Assembly: GCA_946411505.1 (NCBI GenBank)
Contig: CAMKEG010000005.1
Location: forward strand, 124,001-188,000
Length of the DNA: 64,000 nt
DNA from: an uncultured Treponema sp.
GTDB lineage: Bacteria; Spirochaetota; Spirochaetia; Treponematales; Treponemataceae
Reading direction: 5' to 3'
Shown: piece after piece, positions 14,044-23,175 of the stretch
Layout of the letters: every line of letters begins with the position of its first letter
How positions within the stretch are numbered: position 1 is the stretch's first letter
Notes under the pieces: generated by a model
Database searches by the model: none
The model's input: the letters and a program-made list of their open reading frames with translations, nothing else
What the model was told of the DNA's origin: nothing
Translations under genes and position numbers: made by a program

Positions 14044-15474
14044 ATGAACAAAAGAGATTTCCCCAAAATCCATTTTTATGACCAGGATTTTGTCGATATT
14101 TACAACAAGACTTGGAACTGGATCGCAGATTATTGGATTGACCCTAAAAAAGGGGCCAAGACAAACGACGGGTGTTTTGTCTACCCGGAAGACGGCGTGA
14201 ACGTTTTAAACCACTTGGATTCGATTTTCTCCTCTTTTTTCTTGGTTTACTCAAACCGCAACTATTCCGCCAGCAAAAATTTGGACTACCTTTATACCCG
14301 TCAGGAACGCGACGGCGCCATTCGCTTTAAGTACGACCTTAAGACAGGAAAGCCTATCTCCGAAAAGGGAAATCCGGAAGGCGTCACCCTCCCTCTTTTG
14401 GCGTGGGCGGAGTTCAACCTTTACCATAAATTGGCCAACAAGCGCCGCGTAAAGGAAGTCATTCCGTATCTTGTAAAATACGTCAATTGGATTGACAAAA
14501 AATTCAAAAAGCCCAACGGCCTTTACGCCGCTCCCGCCGTGGCCAGCGGAATGTTCAACAGCCCGCGCGACAAGTGCGTCTACCCCGTGGACTTCAACTC
14601 GGCGATGGCCTTGAACGTCTTGCACCTTTCCGCCCTTGGCGACATCATGAACGACAAGGAATTGAGCTTCATGTACAAAAAGGCCTACTTCTCGCTCAAG
14701 ACTAGAATCAACGGCATGATGTGGGACCAAAAGACAGGCTTTTACCACGACCTGGACAAGGACGAAAAAATTCTTCCGCAAAAGACAATCGCTGGCTTCT
14801 GGCCCTTGCTTGCCGAAATTCCCAACGCCGACCGCGCCGAAACTTTAATCGCGCATCTTACCAACAAAAAAACTTTTGGCGCCGACCATCCCTTCCCGAC
14901 CTTGAGCATGGACAGTCACGACTTCAAGGAAAGCGGAGAGGGCTACAAGGGAAGCGTTTTCCCCGCGATGAACTTTATGGTCATCAAGGGCTTGGAAAAA
15001 TACCAGCGCTACGACTTGGCGCGCGAATGTTCGATTCGCCACCTTTACTATATTCTTGAAGCTCTCGCTCCGGAAAACCGCAAGGAAAAGGGCGACTTGT
15101 ACGAAGCCTACATGCCGTGCAAGGAAGGAAAGGCTTCCCTCAAAGGCAAGCCCAACTTTCCGCGTCCCCGCTATTTGCAGACCGTCGCGCTTTCCACAAT
15201 CGCCGTCATGATTGAAAACGTAATCGGCTTGCTCATAAGCCTTCCGCGCAAAACGGTTGACTGGATAATTCCCAACTTGGAAATCATGGGAATTGAAAAC
15301 CTTTCGCTCAAACGCAACTTAATCACGATTTTGTCCAACAAGTCAAACCGTGGTTGGGAAATTCAAATGGAAAGCGAAAAGCTTTATTACTTTACAATCA
15401 ACATTCTTGAGCAAAAGAAAAAGACTCTGCCGATTCCTTCCGGCCGTTGCTCAATGTTGATTGACAAGCTATAG
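14044..15474 (+). CDS. Trehalase / GH63-like (alpha/alpha)6-barrel glycosidase
   Basis: 476-residue cytoplasmic protein without a signal peptide. It resembles the (alpha/alpha)6-barrel glycosidases of clan GH-G (GH37 trehalase, GH63): YNKTWNWIADYW, then FVYPEDGVNVLNHLDSIFSSFF, LPLLAWAEF, YPVDFNSAMALNVLHLSALG, MWDQKTGFYHDLDKDEK, IAGFWPLLAEIP and YKGSVFPAMNFMVIKGLEKY, the regular helix-loop pattern of the barrel. I cannot identify the two catalytic acids with certainty, so the substrate (trehalose, mannosylglycerate or another alpha-glucoside) is open. ATG 14044 was preferred over 14023, which lies in the promoter. The Ppx gene follows 3 bases after the stop, so it is the first gene of that operon. 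Confidence 0.65.
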   Translation: MNKRDFPKIHFYDQDFVDIYNKTWNWIADYWIDPKKGAKTNDGCFVYPEDGVNVLNHLDSIFSSFFLVYSNRNYSASKNLDYLYTRQERDGAIRFKYDLKTGKPISEKGNPEGVTLPLLAWAEFNLYHKLANKRRVKEVIPYLVKYVNWIDKKFKKPNGLYAAPAVASGMFNSPRDKCVYPVDFNSAMALNVLHLSALGDIMNDKELSFMYKKAYFSLKTRINGMMWDQKTGFYHDLDKDEKILPQKTIAGFWPLLAEIPNADRAETLIAHLTNKKTFGADHPFPTLSMDSHDFKESGEGYKGSVFPAMNFMVIKGLEKYQRYDLARECSIRHLYYILEALAPENRKEKGDLYEAYMPCKEGKASLKGKPNFPRPRYLQTVALSTIAVMIENVIGLLISLPRKTVDWIIPNLEIMGIENLSLKRNLITILSNKSNRGWEIQMESEKLYYFTINILEQKKKTLPIPSGRCSMLIDKL

Positions 15475-15477
15475 GAA

Positions 15478-17034
15478 ATGAGCGCAAGGCAAAAAAAACA
15501 AGTTCCGCAAGTAAGGCCGGAAGCCATAATAGAAATCGCCTCTACAGGAATCCGTCTTAGCGTCGTTGAAATTTTGCCGAGCGGACATTGGAACACCCTT
15601 GACCGTTCCGACATGCCGGTCAACTTGGGAATGGACATCTTTACCGGCGGTTCTGTCAAGCAAAGCACCATCGGCCAATGCATTCAAATTTTAAGCCGCT
15701 ACAAGGAACAGCTTAAGTCCTGGGGAATCGAGGCCGCCGACACAAGCGTCATCGCCACCGCCGCCTTGCGCGAAAGCCGCGACAAGGATTCAATCATCGA
15801 CAGAATTTTCATCCGCACCGGTTTTGTCGTCCGCGTGATTGACGGCGTAGAGGAAAACCGTTTGATGTACCTTGCCGTGCGCGAATGCTTCAAAGACTCA
15901 AAGTTTGACTTGGCCAACGACGACTACATTATTCTTGAGGCTGGCGGCGGCTCTTCCGAAATGATGCTTCTAAAAAAAGGCAGCATCGTGAGCGCCCACT
16001 CCTTCCGCTTGGGAACGATTCGCGTCGAGGGCCAAATCGGCCAAAGCGGGGAGAGCGACACGGCGCGGCGCTTTATCCAGCAGTTCATCCTAAACTCAAA
16101 GACCCTTTTAAGCGAGGAGTTCAATTCCCTAAAGCTAAAAAGTTTTATCGCCGTCGGAAAGCAGGCGCAAGTGGCGGCGCTTAACGTTGGCCGGCCAATA
16201 TCGACTTTTTTGTGGGAAATGCCTCGGCAAAAGTTCATAGACTTTGTTGACGAAATTCAAGAATATTCAATAGAGGAATGTCTCGCGCGCTTTAAAATCG
16301 CTTACTCCGACGCGGCGCAATTGCGCATCGGCCTTTTGATTTACAAAATGTTCGTCGAGATAACCAACGTCGCCAGCGTCATCGTGCCGGAAACAAACTT
16401 GCGCGAGGGCGCGCTTATCAACAAGCTGGCCGCCCCCAACGAGGACTTGCAGCGCGACTTTTACAAGCAAATCACGGCGGGCGCCCTTAACCTTTTGCGA
16501 AAGTATCACGGCGACGAGGGCCACGCTCAGTTTGTAACCGACGTCGCCCTAAAAATATTCGACGCGCTCAAGGCCGAGATTGCCATGGACGAGCGCGCCC
16601 GCGTGTTGCTGGAAGTGGCGGCGATGCTTCATGACATCGGAATTTTTATCCGCATGGAAAACCACCACGAGCATTCGGCCTACATCATAAGCAACTCGGA
16701 ATTTTTTGGCCTTACAAAAAACGAAATCACAATCATTTCGCAAATCGCAAAATACCATCGCGGCCATTCCAATCCGCAGGACGACGACCATTTTCAAATG
16801 CTTCCGCGCGCAAGCCGAATGGCGATTCTAAAGCTTACCGCCATTATCCGAATTGCCGACGCCATAGACCGTTCGCACACGCAAAAGTTCACACAACTTA
16901 AAATCACCAAACAAAAGGATTCTTTGGTGATTCACACCGGCAACAAGCACAACACGGTTTTGGAGCGGCAGGCTTTGGGCGAAAAAGGCGGAATGTTTGA
17001 AAGCGTCTTTGGCTACAAGGTGATTCTTTCTTAG
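15478..17034 (+). CDS. Ppx/GppA phosphatase with C-terminal HD domain
   Basis: 518 residues. The N-terminal half is an actin-like Ppx/GppA fold: IIEIASTGIRLSVVEI (phosphate 1), SVIATAALRES, then ILEAGGGSSEMMLL (phosphate 2). The second half has an HD-type region with AAMLHDIG near residue 382 and HHEHSAYII, as in full-length exopolyphosphatases. It removes terminal phosphate from polyphosphate or converts pppGpp to ppGpp. Ppk follows 10 bases later, so synthesis and breakdown of polyphosphate are co-transcribed. The first phosphate loop reads EIASTGIR where many members have D-x-G-S-N, so the catalytic strength may differ. Confidence 0.85.
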   Translation: MSARQKKQVPQVRPEAIIEIASTGIRLSVVEILPSGHWNTLDRSDMPVNLGMDIFTGGSVKQSTIGQCIQILSRYKEQLKSWGIEAADTSVIATAALRESRDKDSIIDRIFIRTGFVVRVIDGVEENRLMYLAVRECFKDSKFDLANDDYIILEAGGGSSEMMLLKKGSIVSAHSFRLGTIRVEGQIGQSGESDTARRFIQQFILNSKTLLSEEFNSLKLKSFIAVGKQAQVAALNVGRPISTFLWEMPRQKFIDFVDEIQEYSIEECLARFKIAYSDAAQLRIGLLIYKMFVEITNVASVIVPETNLREGALINKLAAPNEDLQRDFYKQITAGALNLLRKYHGDEGHAQFVTDVALKIFDALKAEIAMDERARVLLEVAAMLHDIGIFIRMENHHEHSAYIISNSEFFGLTKNEITIISQIAKYHRGHSNPQDDDHFQMLPRASRMAILKLTAIIRIADAIDRSHTQKFTQLKITKQKDSLVIHTGNKHNTVLERQALGEKGGMFESVFGYKVILS

Positions 17035-17044
17035 GAGGTTTATA

Positions 17045-19183
17045 ATGGCGGCAGCAAAAACAACGGGCAAGGATATTTTTTTAAACCGCGAGCTTTCTTG
17101 GATAGAATTTAACGACCGCGTTTTGCGCGAGGGCTTGCGGCGCGACATTCCTCTTTTGGAACAGTTGACATTTCTTTCTATTGTAACAAGCAACTTTAAC
17201 GAGTTTTTCCAAGTGCGCGTGGCCAGCGTAAAGCGCCTTCTTAAAAACGCGCCTGGCGGAAAAGACATTTCGGGCCGCACTCCAAAGCAGCAGCTAAAGG
17301 ACATTTCGGCGCGGGCCCGCCAAGTGATGCAGGCGCAGCAAGACGCGCTGCAAAAGCAAATAATCCCGGCATTGGCAAAAGAGGGCTTTGTCTACAAGCG
17401 GCCCAAGCAGTTTAGCGTCGCGCAAAAGGAATTCGCGCAGGAAATTTTCAAGGCGCAAATCTTGCCGCTTTTGACGCCGCTTAGAACCGACAGCGACGAG
17501 TTTCCTAAAATCGCAAACCTTAAATGGCACGCGGCCTTTTTGCTAAAGCCGATTGCCGGAATAAAAATCGCCAACAAAGAATTTGCCGCCAAGCCCGGCG
17601 CTCCGATTGTGGCTCTTGTTCAGATTCCAGACGCGATTCCAAATTTGATTTGGCTTCCCGGCGACAAGGCCGCGTCAAAAGATTTTACAAGCGTGAGCGA
17701 TTTGGTCTTGCAGTACGGCTCTCAGGTTTTTGACGGCTACGAAGTTTCAAAGTCGCTTTTGTTCAACGTCGCGCTTGACGCTGACTTTGCGGTTGACGAG
17801 GACGCAAACGACATCGTGCAGGCGATGCAGGAAGTTTTGGTGGCGCGCCAGTCTTCGTTTGCGGTCAGAATGGTTTGCGACAAGTCCAGCTCTGAGCTGC
17901 AAAAATTTTTGGCGCAAAAGCTGGGCCTTAAGTCCGACGACATCTACGCCTTTGACGGCTTGGTTGACGCGGCCACTTTATGCGAAATCGGCGGGGCGGA
18001 AAACACCGACCATTTGCGAAACGAAAGCTGGAAGAATTTTCCCAACGCCGCTTTGCCGGAAGACGAGCCTTACTGGGACGCGATAAAGCGCCGCGACGTT
18101 ATTTTGCACGTTCCCTACGAGTCCTACAATCCTGTGGTAAAGTTCTTGAACGACGCGGCAGACGATCCCGACGTTCTTTCCATCAAGATGACGCTTTACA
18201 GGACCGGCCGCGGCTCTCCGATAATTTCAGCGCTTGAAAAAGCGGCGCGAAACGGAAAGCAAGTGACGGTCTTGGTGGAGCTTAAGGCGCGCTTTGACGA
18301 GGAGCGCAACATCGCTTGGGCCGAAGAGCTTGAGCGCGCCGGCGTGTTGGTCGTTTATGGCTTGGTCAACCTTAAGGTGCACGCAAAAATTTTGATGGTC
18401 ATCCGCCGCGAGCAGGACGCCTTCAAGCGCTACGTCCACCTTGCCACCGGCAACTACAATCCAAGGACCGCGCGCATTTATTCCGACCTTTCGCTTTTTA
18501 CCGCCAACCACGAAATCGCCAACGACGCTACAAAGTTCTTTAACATTGTTACAGGCTATTCTGCCCTGCAAAAGATGAAGTACCTTAGCATGGCGCCTGT
18601 AGACTTAAAGAGCAAGCTGCTTTCGATGATTCAGCGCGAGATTGAGCTTTCGACTCCGCAAACTCCGGGCTTGATAATCGCCAAGATGAATTCCTTGGCC
18701 GACGAGGAAGTGATCGCGGCCTTGTACCGCGCCAACCGGGCGGGCGTTCGCATAATGCTTAACGTTCGCGGCATTTGCATGCTTCTTCCTGGCGTCGCCG
18801 GAATGAGCGAAAACATTCGCGTTGTTTCCATCGTCGACCGTTACTTGGAGCATTCGCGCGTCTTTTATTTTCAGAACGGAGCGTCGCCAGAAATTTATTT
18901 GGCCAGCGCCGACTGGATGCCGCGAAACCTCGACCGCCGCATAGAATTGATGTTCCCGATTTTGGACTCCGCCGCTTTCAAGGAAATAAAGCATGTGCTT
19001 GACGTTTACTTTGAGTCAAACATAAATTCTTACGAGCTCCAAAGCGACGGCTCTTGGCTTGCCCTTAAGCCCAAGGCGGGCGAGGCGGCAAAACGCGCCC
19101 AGGAAATTCTTTACAACGAATACAAAGCGCGGGCCGAGCGCAACAAGGCGCCAAAGACGCGGTTCACCGTTCGCAGAAAGTGA
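17045..19183 (+). CDS. ppk: Polyphosphate kinase 1
   Basis: 712 residues, the usual length. It transfers the gamma-phosphate of ATP to polyphosphate, reversibly. The N domain begins FLNRELSWIEFNDRVL, an invariant family motif. The phosphorylated histidine lies in NLKVHAKILMVIRRE, and ATP-binding segments include DPDVLSIKMTLYRTG and YVHLATGNYNPRTARIYSDL. The C-terminal core has YLEHSRVFYF and ASADWMPRNLDRRIE. AGGAGG lies 7 bases before ATG 17045. It is third in the glycosidase-ppx-ppk-ade operon; the ade start is 3 bases after its stop. Confidence 0.95.
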   Translation: MAAAKTTGKDIFLNRELSWIEFNDRVLREGLRRDIPLLEQLTFLSIVTSNFNEFFQVRVASVKRLLKNAPGGKDISGRTPKQQLKDISARARQVMQAQQDALQKQIIPALAKEGFVYKRPKQFSVAQKEFAQEIFKAQILPLLTPLRTDSDEFPKIANLKWHAAFLLKPIAGIKIANKEFAAKPGAPIVALVQIPDAIPNLIWLPGDKAASKDFTSVSDLVLQYGSQVFDGYEVSKSLLFNVALDADFAVDEDANDIVQAMQEVLVARQSSFAVRMVCDKSSSELQKFLAQKLGLKSDDIYAFDGLVDAATLCEIGGAENTDHLRNESWKNFPNAALPEDEPYWDAIKRRDVILHVPYESYNPVVKFLNDAADDPDVLSIKMTLYRTGRGSPIISALEKAARNGKQVTVLVELKARFDEERNIAWAEELERAGVLVVYGLVNLKVHAKILMVIRREQDAFKRYVHLATGNYNPRTARIYSDLSLFTANHEIANDATKFFNIVTGYSALQKMKYLSMAPVDLKSKLLSMIQREIELSTPQTPGLIIAKMNSLADEEVIAALYRANRAGVRIMLNVRGICMLLPGVAGMSENIRVVSIVDRYLEHSRVFYFQNGASPEIYLASADWMPRNLDRRIELMFPILDSAAFKEIKHVLDVYFESNINSYELQSDGSWLALKPKAGEAAKRAQEILYNEYKARAERNKAPKTRFTVRRK

Positions 19184-19186
19184 GTT

Positions 19187-20800
19187 ATGAAAGTTTTTGA
19201 AGGTAAAATAGTTGACGTAGTAAAGCGGGAAGTCTACGGCGGAAAGCTTTTTGTAGAAGACGGCCGCATAAAAAAAATCGAGCGCTGCCAAACCTCGGAG
19301 CGAAAATATCTTGTGCCAGGCTTTGTGAATTCCCACGTTCACATAGAAAGCAGCATGGTCACGCCCCAGTACTTTGCCTACGAATCGCTTAGGCACGGCG
19401 TAATCGCGGCGGTTGCCGACCCCCACGAAATAACGAACGTTTGCGGCGCGGCGGGCTTTGACTTTATGCTAAAGGACGCGGCCCGCTCTCCAATGAAAAT
19501 TTACTTCGCGGTTCCCTCCTGCGTTCCGGCCACGAAATTTGAAACGTCAGGCGCGGTCTTGGATTCCGCCGCCGTCGCCCGCCTTTTAAAGAACAAGCGG
19601 GTTGTAAGCCTTGGCGAAATGATGAACTTTCCGGGCGTGCTTGGCGGCGACAAAGAGGTCATGGCAAAAATCGCCGCCGCCAAAAAATTGGGAAAGCCCG
19701 TTGACGGCCACGCTCCGATGCTTAGCGGCGAGGCCTTGAAAAAATACGCGGCGGCGGGCATTTCAACCGACCACGAAAGCGCCTCCTACGAAGAGGGCTT
19801 GGAAAAAATTCAATGCGGAATGTTCGTTCAAATCCGCGAAGGTTCCGCCGCAAAAAATTTTAAGGCGCTCGCTCCGCTTTTTAAGGTCGCCCCGGAAAAG
19901 CTTATGTTTTGCGTGGACGACTTGCATTCCAATGATTTGGAGAAGGGCCTTCTTTGGGGCTTGGTCAAAAAGCTTATCGCGGACGGCTACGATTCCTTTG
20001 ACGTGTTGCGCGCCGCCACCTACAATCCAATCAAGCATTACAAGCTTGACGTAGGCCTTTTGCAGGAAGGCGACAGCGCGGACTTTATCGTTGTCAGCGG
20101 AATCAAAAAAATGAAAATTGAAAAGGTTGTCGTAAACGGACAAACCGTCGTAAGCGGCGGCCGTTCCTACTTTAAGCTGACAAGCGTCAAAGGCATAAAC
20201 AACTTTAACCGAAAGGAAATAAGCGCCGCCGACATCGCCGTCCGCTCCGACACCGCGCAAGTAAGGACGATAAAGGCCGTCGACAAGGAAGTCTTTACCG
20301 AAAGCGCCTTGATGTACGCCAGCTTGGAAGACGGCTATTTAAAGTCCAACACAAAGACCGACGTTTTAAAGTTGGTTTGCGTAAACCGCTACAATCCAGA
20401 CGCCAAGCCCGCCGTCGCTTTTGTCAACGGCTTTGGCCTTAAGGCCGGAGCGCTTGCAAGCAGCGTGGCCCACGATTCGCACAACATTATTTGCGTCGGA
20501 ACCGAAGACAAGTACATAGTCAAGTGCATTAATAGGATTATTGGCAACAAGGGCGGGCTTGCGGTGGCCAACCGCGCGCGCGTCCACGACATTCAGTTGG
20601 ACGTCGCGGGCCTTATGGCAAGCCGCTTGTGCAAAAAAGTCGCGCGCGACTACGAGGACCTTTGCCATTGGGCGCGCATGATGGGCTGCAAGCTCAACGC
20701 GCCTTACATGACCCTTTCATTTTTGACGCTGCCCGTAATTCCAAAATTAAAGATAACCGACTTGGGTTTGTTTGATTCGGAACGGATGGAATTTGTGTAA
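19187..20800 (+). CDS. ade: Adenine deaminase
   Basis: 537 residues, an amidohydrolase that converts adenine to hypoxanthine in purine salvage. Metal-site motifs are present: PGFVNSHVHIESSM near residue 50, DPHEITNVCG near 85, VDGHAP, STDHE, and the C-terminal domain with VVSGIKKMKIEKVVVNG. It follows ppk by 3 bases and ends 1 base before the converging antitoxin gene. The link with polyphosphate genes has no obvious biochemical reason beyond phosphate and purine economy. Confidence 0.93.
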   Translation: MKVFEGKIVDVVKREVYGGKLFVEDGRIKKIERCQTSERKYLVPGFVNSHVHIESSMVTPQYFAYESLRHGVIAAVADPHEITNVCGAAGFDFMLKDAARSPMKIYFAVPSCVPATKFETSGAVLDSAAVARLLKNKRVVSLGEMMNFPGVLGGDKEVMAKIAAAKKLGKPVDGHAPMLSGEALKKYAAAGISTDHESASYEEGLEKIQCGMFVQIREGSAAKNFKALAPLFKVAPEKLMFCVDDLHSNDLEKGLLWGLVKKLIADGYDSFDVLRAATYNPIKHYKLDVGLLQEGDSADFIVVSGIKKMKIEKVVVNGQTVVSGGRSYFKLTSVKGINNFNRKEISAADIAVRSDTAQVRTIKAVDKEVFTESALMYASLEDGYLKSNTKTDVLKLVCVNRYNPDAKPAVAFVNGFGLKAGALASSVAHDSHNIICVGTEDKYIVKCINRIIGNKGGLAVANRARVHDIQLDVAGLMASRLCKKVARDYEDLCHWARMMGCKLNAPYMTLSFLTLPVIPKLKITDLGLFDSERMEFV

Positions 20801-20801
20801 G

Positions 20802-21095
20802 TCACATTCTCGCCGCGCGCGCGTCAATGAACTCAATATGAAGTTTTTTGCCAAGAGCTTCCGCCACACGCTTTAGCGTTTTTAGCGAGGGGTTGGCCTC
20901 TCCGTTTTCCAAGCGGCTTATGTCCGCTTGCGTGATTCCGGTTTTTGCGGAAAGCTCTTTTTGCGTAATCTTCTTTTCTTCCCGCGCGGCGATTATTGCT
21001 TTGATGATTTGGTATTCAGGTTCAAGAGCGTTCCATTCAGCTGTGAATTCGGGATTTTTAAGCTGTTGGTCGAGATACTTTCTAAAGTCGTCCAT
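20802..21095 (-). CDS. XRE family antitoxin (HigA-like)
   Basis: 97 residues. ATG 21095 has GGAGG 7 bases upstream. An N-terminal helical part (DDFRKYLDQQLKNPEFTAEW) is followed by a helix-turn-helix, KKITQKELSAKTGITQADISRLENG (about residues 46-70), ending PSLKTLKRVAEALGKKLHIEF. This layout is typical of HigA-type antitoxins that bind the toxin and repress the operon. It begins one base after the stop of the toxin gene (TAA C ATG), so the two are translated together, toxin first, as in HigBA. Confidence 0.85.
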   Translation of the reverse strand: MDDFRKYLDQQLKNPEFTAEWNALEPEYQIIKAIIAAREEKKITQKELSAKTGITQADISRLENGEANPSLKTLKRVAEALGKKLHIEFIDARAARM

Positions 21096-21096
21096 G

Positions 21097-21522
21097 TTAG
21101 TCCTCCGTTTGATTTTGCGCAAGGTAATCTGAGCGATATTCCTTGGCTTTTTGAATTTGGTCGCGCGGCGTTTTTTGCGTTTTCTTTACAAAGCCGTTTG
21201 TGAGGACGGCTTTTTTTCCGGCAAAGAAAAAGTAAAGCAAGCGCGTAATGTTGGACCCCTGCTTTGCCCGCAGCTCGAAAATTCCGTCTTCCAGTTGCTT
21301 GGAATACGGAAGCCTAAGGTTTGCGCCATGCTCCCTGAGCAAGGCGGCCATTAAAAGCGCTTTTGCCCGCATTTTTACGTCCAGCGAGTCCAAGAATTCT
21401 TGGATGGAACATTGGCCGCCGCGCTTTTTGTAGAAAACTATCTCAAAGTTTTCCGATTCGTCTGCTTTATCAATATATGTTATATAACATATATTGTCAA
21501 GTTTTTTTTTGTATTTTTTCAT
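21097..21522 (-). CDS. RelE/HigB family toxin (Gp49-like)
   Basis: 141 residues of the RelE/ParE-like phage Gp49 group, ribosome-dependent mRNA interferases. Core features: FEIVFYKKRGGQCSIQEFLDSL, KQLEDGIFELRAK, ITRLLYFFFAGKKAVLTNGFVKKTQKTP. ATG 21522 is 5 bases after GGAG and is the only usual start codon before the conserved core. The first 24 residues are extra, and their DNA contains a 24-bp perfect palindrome together with a good promoter match. Likely plasmid-like or chromosomal toxin-antitoxin cargo. Confidence 0.85.
   Translation of the reverse strand: MKKYKKKLDNICYITYIDKADESENFEIVFYKKRGGQCSIQEFLDSLDVKMRAKALLMAALLREHGANLRLPYSKQLEDGIFELRAKQGSNITRLLYFFFAGKKAVLTNGFVKKTQKTPRDQIQKAKEYRSDYLAQNQTED
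21472..21500 (-). promoter_or_regulatory. Perfect 24-bp palindrome inside the toxin gene, with promoter match
   Basis: Bases 21472-21495 are a perfect 24-bp palindrome centred in the start of the toxin gene (codons 10-17). On the minus strand TTGACA (21500-21495), a 17-bp spacer and TATATT (21477-21472) form a near-consensus promoter laid exactly over it. Transcripts from here would lack the toxin start codon but carry the whole antitoxin gene. Confidence 0.65.
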
Positions 21523-21643
21523 AAAAACTCCTGCATATAAGATAGAGTTTTTTTATGAAAATTTAGCGATTTTTATAAAAAAAAGAATTTTTTTTAGAGC
21601 TTTCGCCGCGTGGACTTTTGGAAAGCCTAAGACGCGCCGAGCA

Positions 21644-21682
21644 ATAAAAAAGCCGCTCCCTAATCGGAGCGGCCTTCTTTTT
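21644..21682. terminator. Bidirectional terminator between MFS and toxin genes
   Basis: GCCGCTCC (21652-21659) and GGAGCGGC (21666-21673) form an 8-bp stem with a 6-base loop, with an A run before and a T run after, so it works in either direction. Confidence 0.85.
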
Positions 21683-21711
21683 GCCATAAAACTCGTTAAG
21701 AAAAACTGAGG

Positions 21712-23010
21712 CTACTCAGTTTTTCTTGGCTTTCCAACCATCGTCCAGCAGACAATCATCGCCACGATGTAAAGCGCGATGGTCACGTAAAGGACGTTTT
21801 GGTAGCCCACAGGGTTTACCTTTACGGCGCGGCCGTCGGCCAAAACTTTTTCTGTGAACTCGCCTGTGTGGCGGACAATCCAGCTGGCCATTTGGTTTCC
21901 GGTCAAGCCGGCGATGGCCCAGGCGCTAAGGCACATTCCGTGGACGGAAGAAATGCTCTTCATTCCAAAGTGGTCGCTGAGCAAAGTGGGAACGTTTGAA
22001 TAGCCTCCGCCGTAGCCCGCGTTGACTACGATAAGAAGCGCGATGCACAAGGCCATAAGAACAGGCTCCGTTCCGTTGATGATTCCGCGGGTCGCGATGA
22101 TGATTCCAGTGAACAAAATCGAAAGCGCGAAAATCCACTTGTAGATTGTGTTGCGGTCCTTGAGTCCGTCGGCTGCGGCGCTAAAGCCCAAACGTCCGGC
22201 GGCGTTGGCGATGGCCGTTACCGTTCCGATGGCGCTGATTGTCATAAAGCCAAGGCCCGTTGTTTGCAAAATCGGCTTTTCCTGCGAGATGAGAGCCAAG
22301 CCGCAAGCGATGTTGATGTAGAACATAATCCAAATGCCAAGGAACTCGCGGTTTGAAAAGCAAGTCTTGAAATTTGAGCCGAACTTTTTGAGGAACTCGC
22401 CGACCGTTTGCTTGTCGTGCGCTTCGACCCAGCCAGCAGGCTTTTTAAGAAGCAAGTGGCCGATGAACATCATCACGCAGTAAACGCCGCCCATAATCAT
22501 GAACATATAGGCCGGGTTGTCGTCGCATCTGGCGACGATCGCTTGCATGATAGGAGTGGCGATTGCCTTGGCCGCTCCAAAGCCCGCGACGGCTAGGCCA
22601 GTGGCAAGGCCTTTTTTGTCCTTGAACCAAAGCATCAAGGTCTTTACGGGCGAAAGGTAGCCGGTTCCCAAACCAATTCCCATAATCACGCCGTAGCAAA
22701 CCAAAACGCCGGGCAGGGACTTGGCCAAAATGCTGGCTCCGGTTCCAACCATTCCGACTGTAAAGAAAATCGTCGCGATCAAAGAGCTTTTGTGAATGTC
22801 CTTTTCTACAAAGTCGCCCAAGAAGGCGGCCGACATTCCCAAGAAGAAAATCGCCAAAGAGAAGGCCCACTCGACGTGGCTTTTGGGGCTGCCGATGTAG
22901 GCGGCGACTTCCTGGCTAAAAACAGACCAACAGTAAACTGTTCCGATGGAGCAGTGCAAGAGCAGCGCGGGAATGGCTCCGCGCAACCATTTGTTTTCAG
23001 GTAAATTCAT
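21712..23010 (-). CDS. OFA family (oxalate/formate antiporter-like) MFS transporter
   Basis: Inner-membrane carrier of 432 residues with about 12 helices. The start LRGAIPALLLHCSIGTVYCWSVF and the segment GIGLGTGYLSPVKTLMLWFKDKKGLATGLAV are hallmarks of the oxalate:formate antiporter family; the second also holds the MFS loop 2-3 type charge pattern. The solute is unknown, as OFA members carry many small monocarboxylates. It is a single gene. Promoter: -35 TTGAAA (23047-23042), 17 bp, -10 TATAAT (23024-23019), then 8 bases to the ATG, so it is probably leaderless. Confidence 0.88.
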   Translation of the reverse strand: MNLPENKWLRGAIPALLLHCSIGTVYCWSVFSQEVAAYIGSPKSHVEWAFSLAIFFLGMSAAFLGDFVEKDIHKSSLIATIFFTVGMVGTGASILAKSLPGVLVCYGVIMGIGLGTGYLSPVKTLMLWFKDKKGLATGLAVAGFGAAKAIATPIMQAIVARCDDNPAYMFMIMGGVYCVMMFIGHLLLKKPAGWVEAHDKQTVGEFLKKFGSNFKTCFSNREFLGIWIMFYINIACGLALISQEKPILQTTGLGFMTISAIGTVTAIANAAGRLGFSAAADGLKDRNTIYKWIFALSILFTGIIIATRGIINGTEPVLMALCIALLIVVNAGYGGGYSNVPTLLSDHFGMKSISSVHGMCLSAWAIAGLTGNQMASWIVRHTGEFTEKVLADGRAVKVNPVGYQNVLYVTIALYIVAMIVCWTMVGKPRKTE

Positions 23011-23018
23011 AGTTGTCT

Positions 23019-23047
23019 ATTATAACATAGGGGCAGGGAATTTTCAA
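23019..23047 (-). promoter_or_regulatory. Promoter of the MFS gene
   Basis: On the minus strand: TTGAAA (23047-23042), 17-bp spacer, TATAAT (23024-23019). ATG follows after 8 bases with no room for a ribosome site. Confidence 0.65.
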
Positions 23048-23112
23048 GGGAGAAGCGCGGCTTCGCGCTTTTTGGACGCGTTCCGCCCCCACCGAGCGGC
23101 CCGCGAATTTCC

Positions 23113-23141
23113 TTGAATTTCTTGGAAAAGCGCGCTAAAAT
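23113..23141 (+). promoter_or_regulatory. Promoter of the 23176 lipoprotein gene
   Basis: TTGAAT (23113-23118), a 17-bp spacer ending GCGC, then TAAAAT (23136-23141). A ribosome site GAGGTG lies before ATG 23176, so this gene has a normal leader. Confidence 0.6.
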
Positions 23142-23175
23142 TATATCCAAATAGCAAAGTTTAGCGAGGTGATTT

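Noticed and set aside
17700..17716. GGTCTTGC core inside ppk
   Set aside because: It codes for normal Ppk sequence (DLVLQYGS) without added residues.
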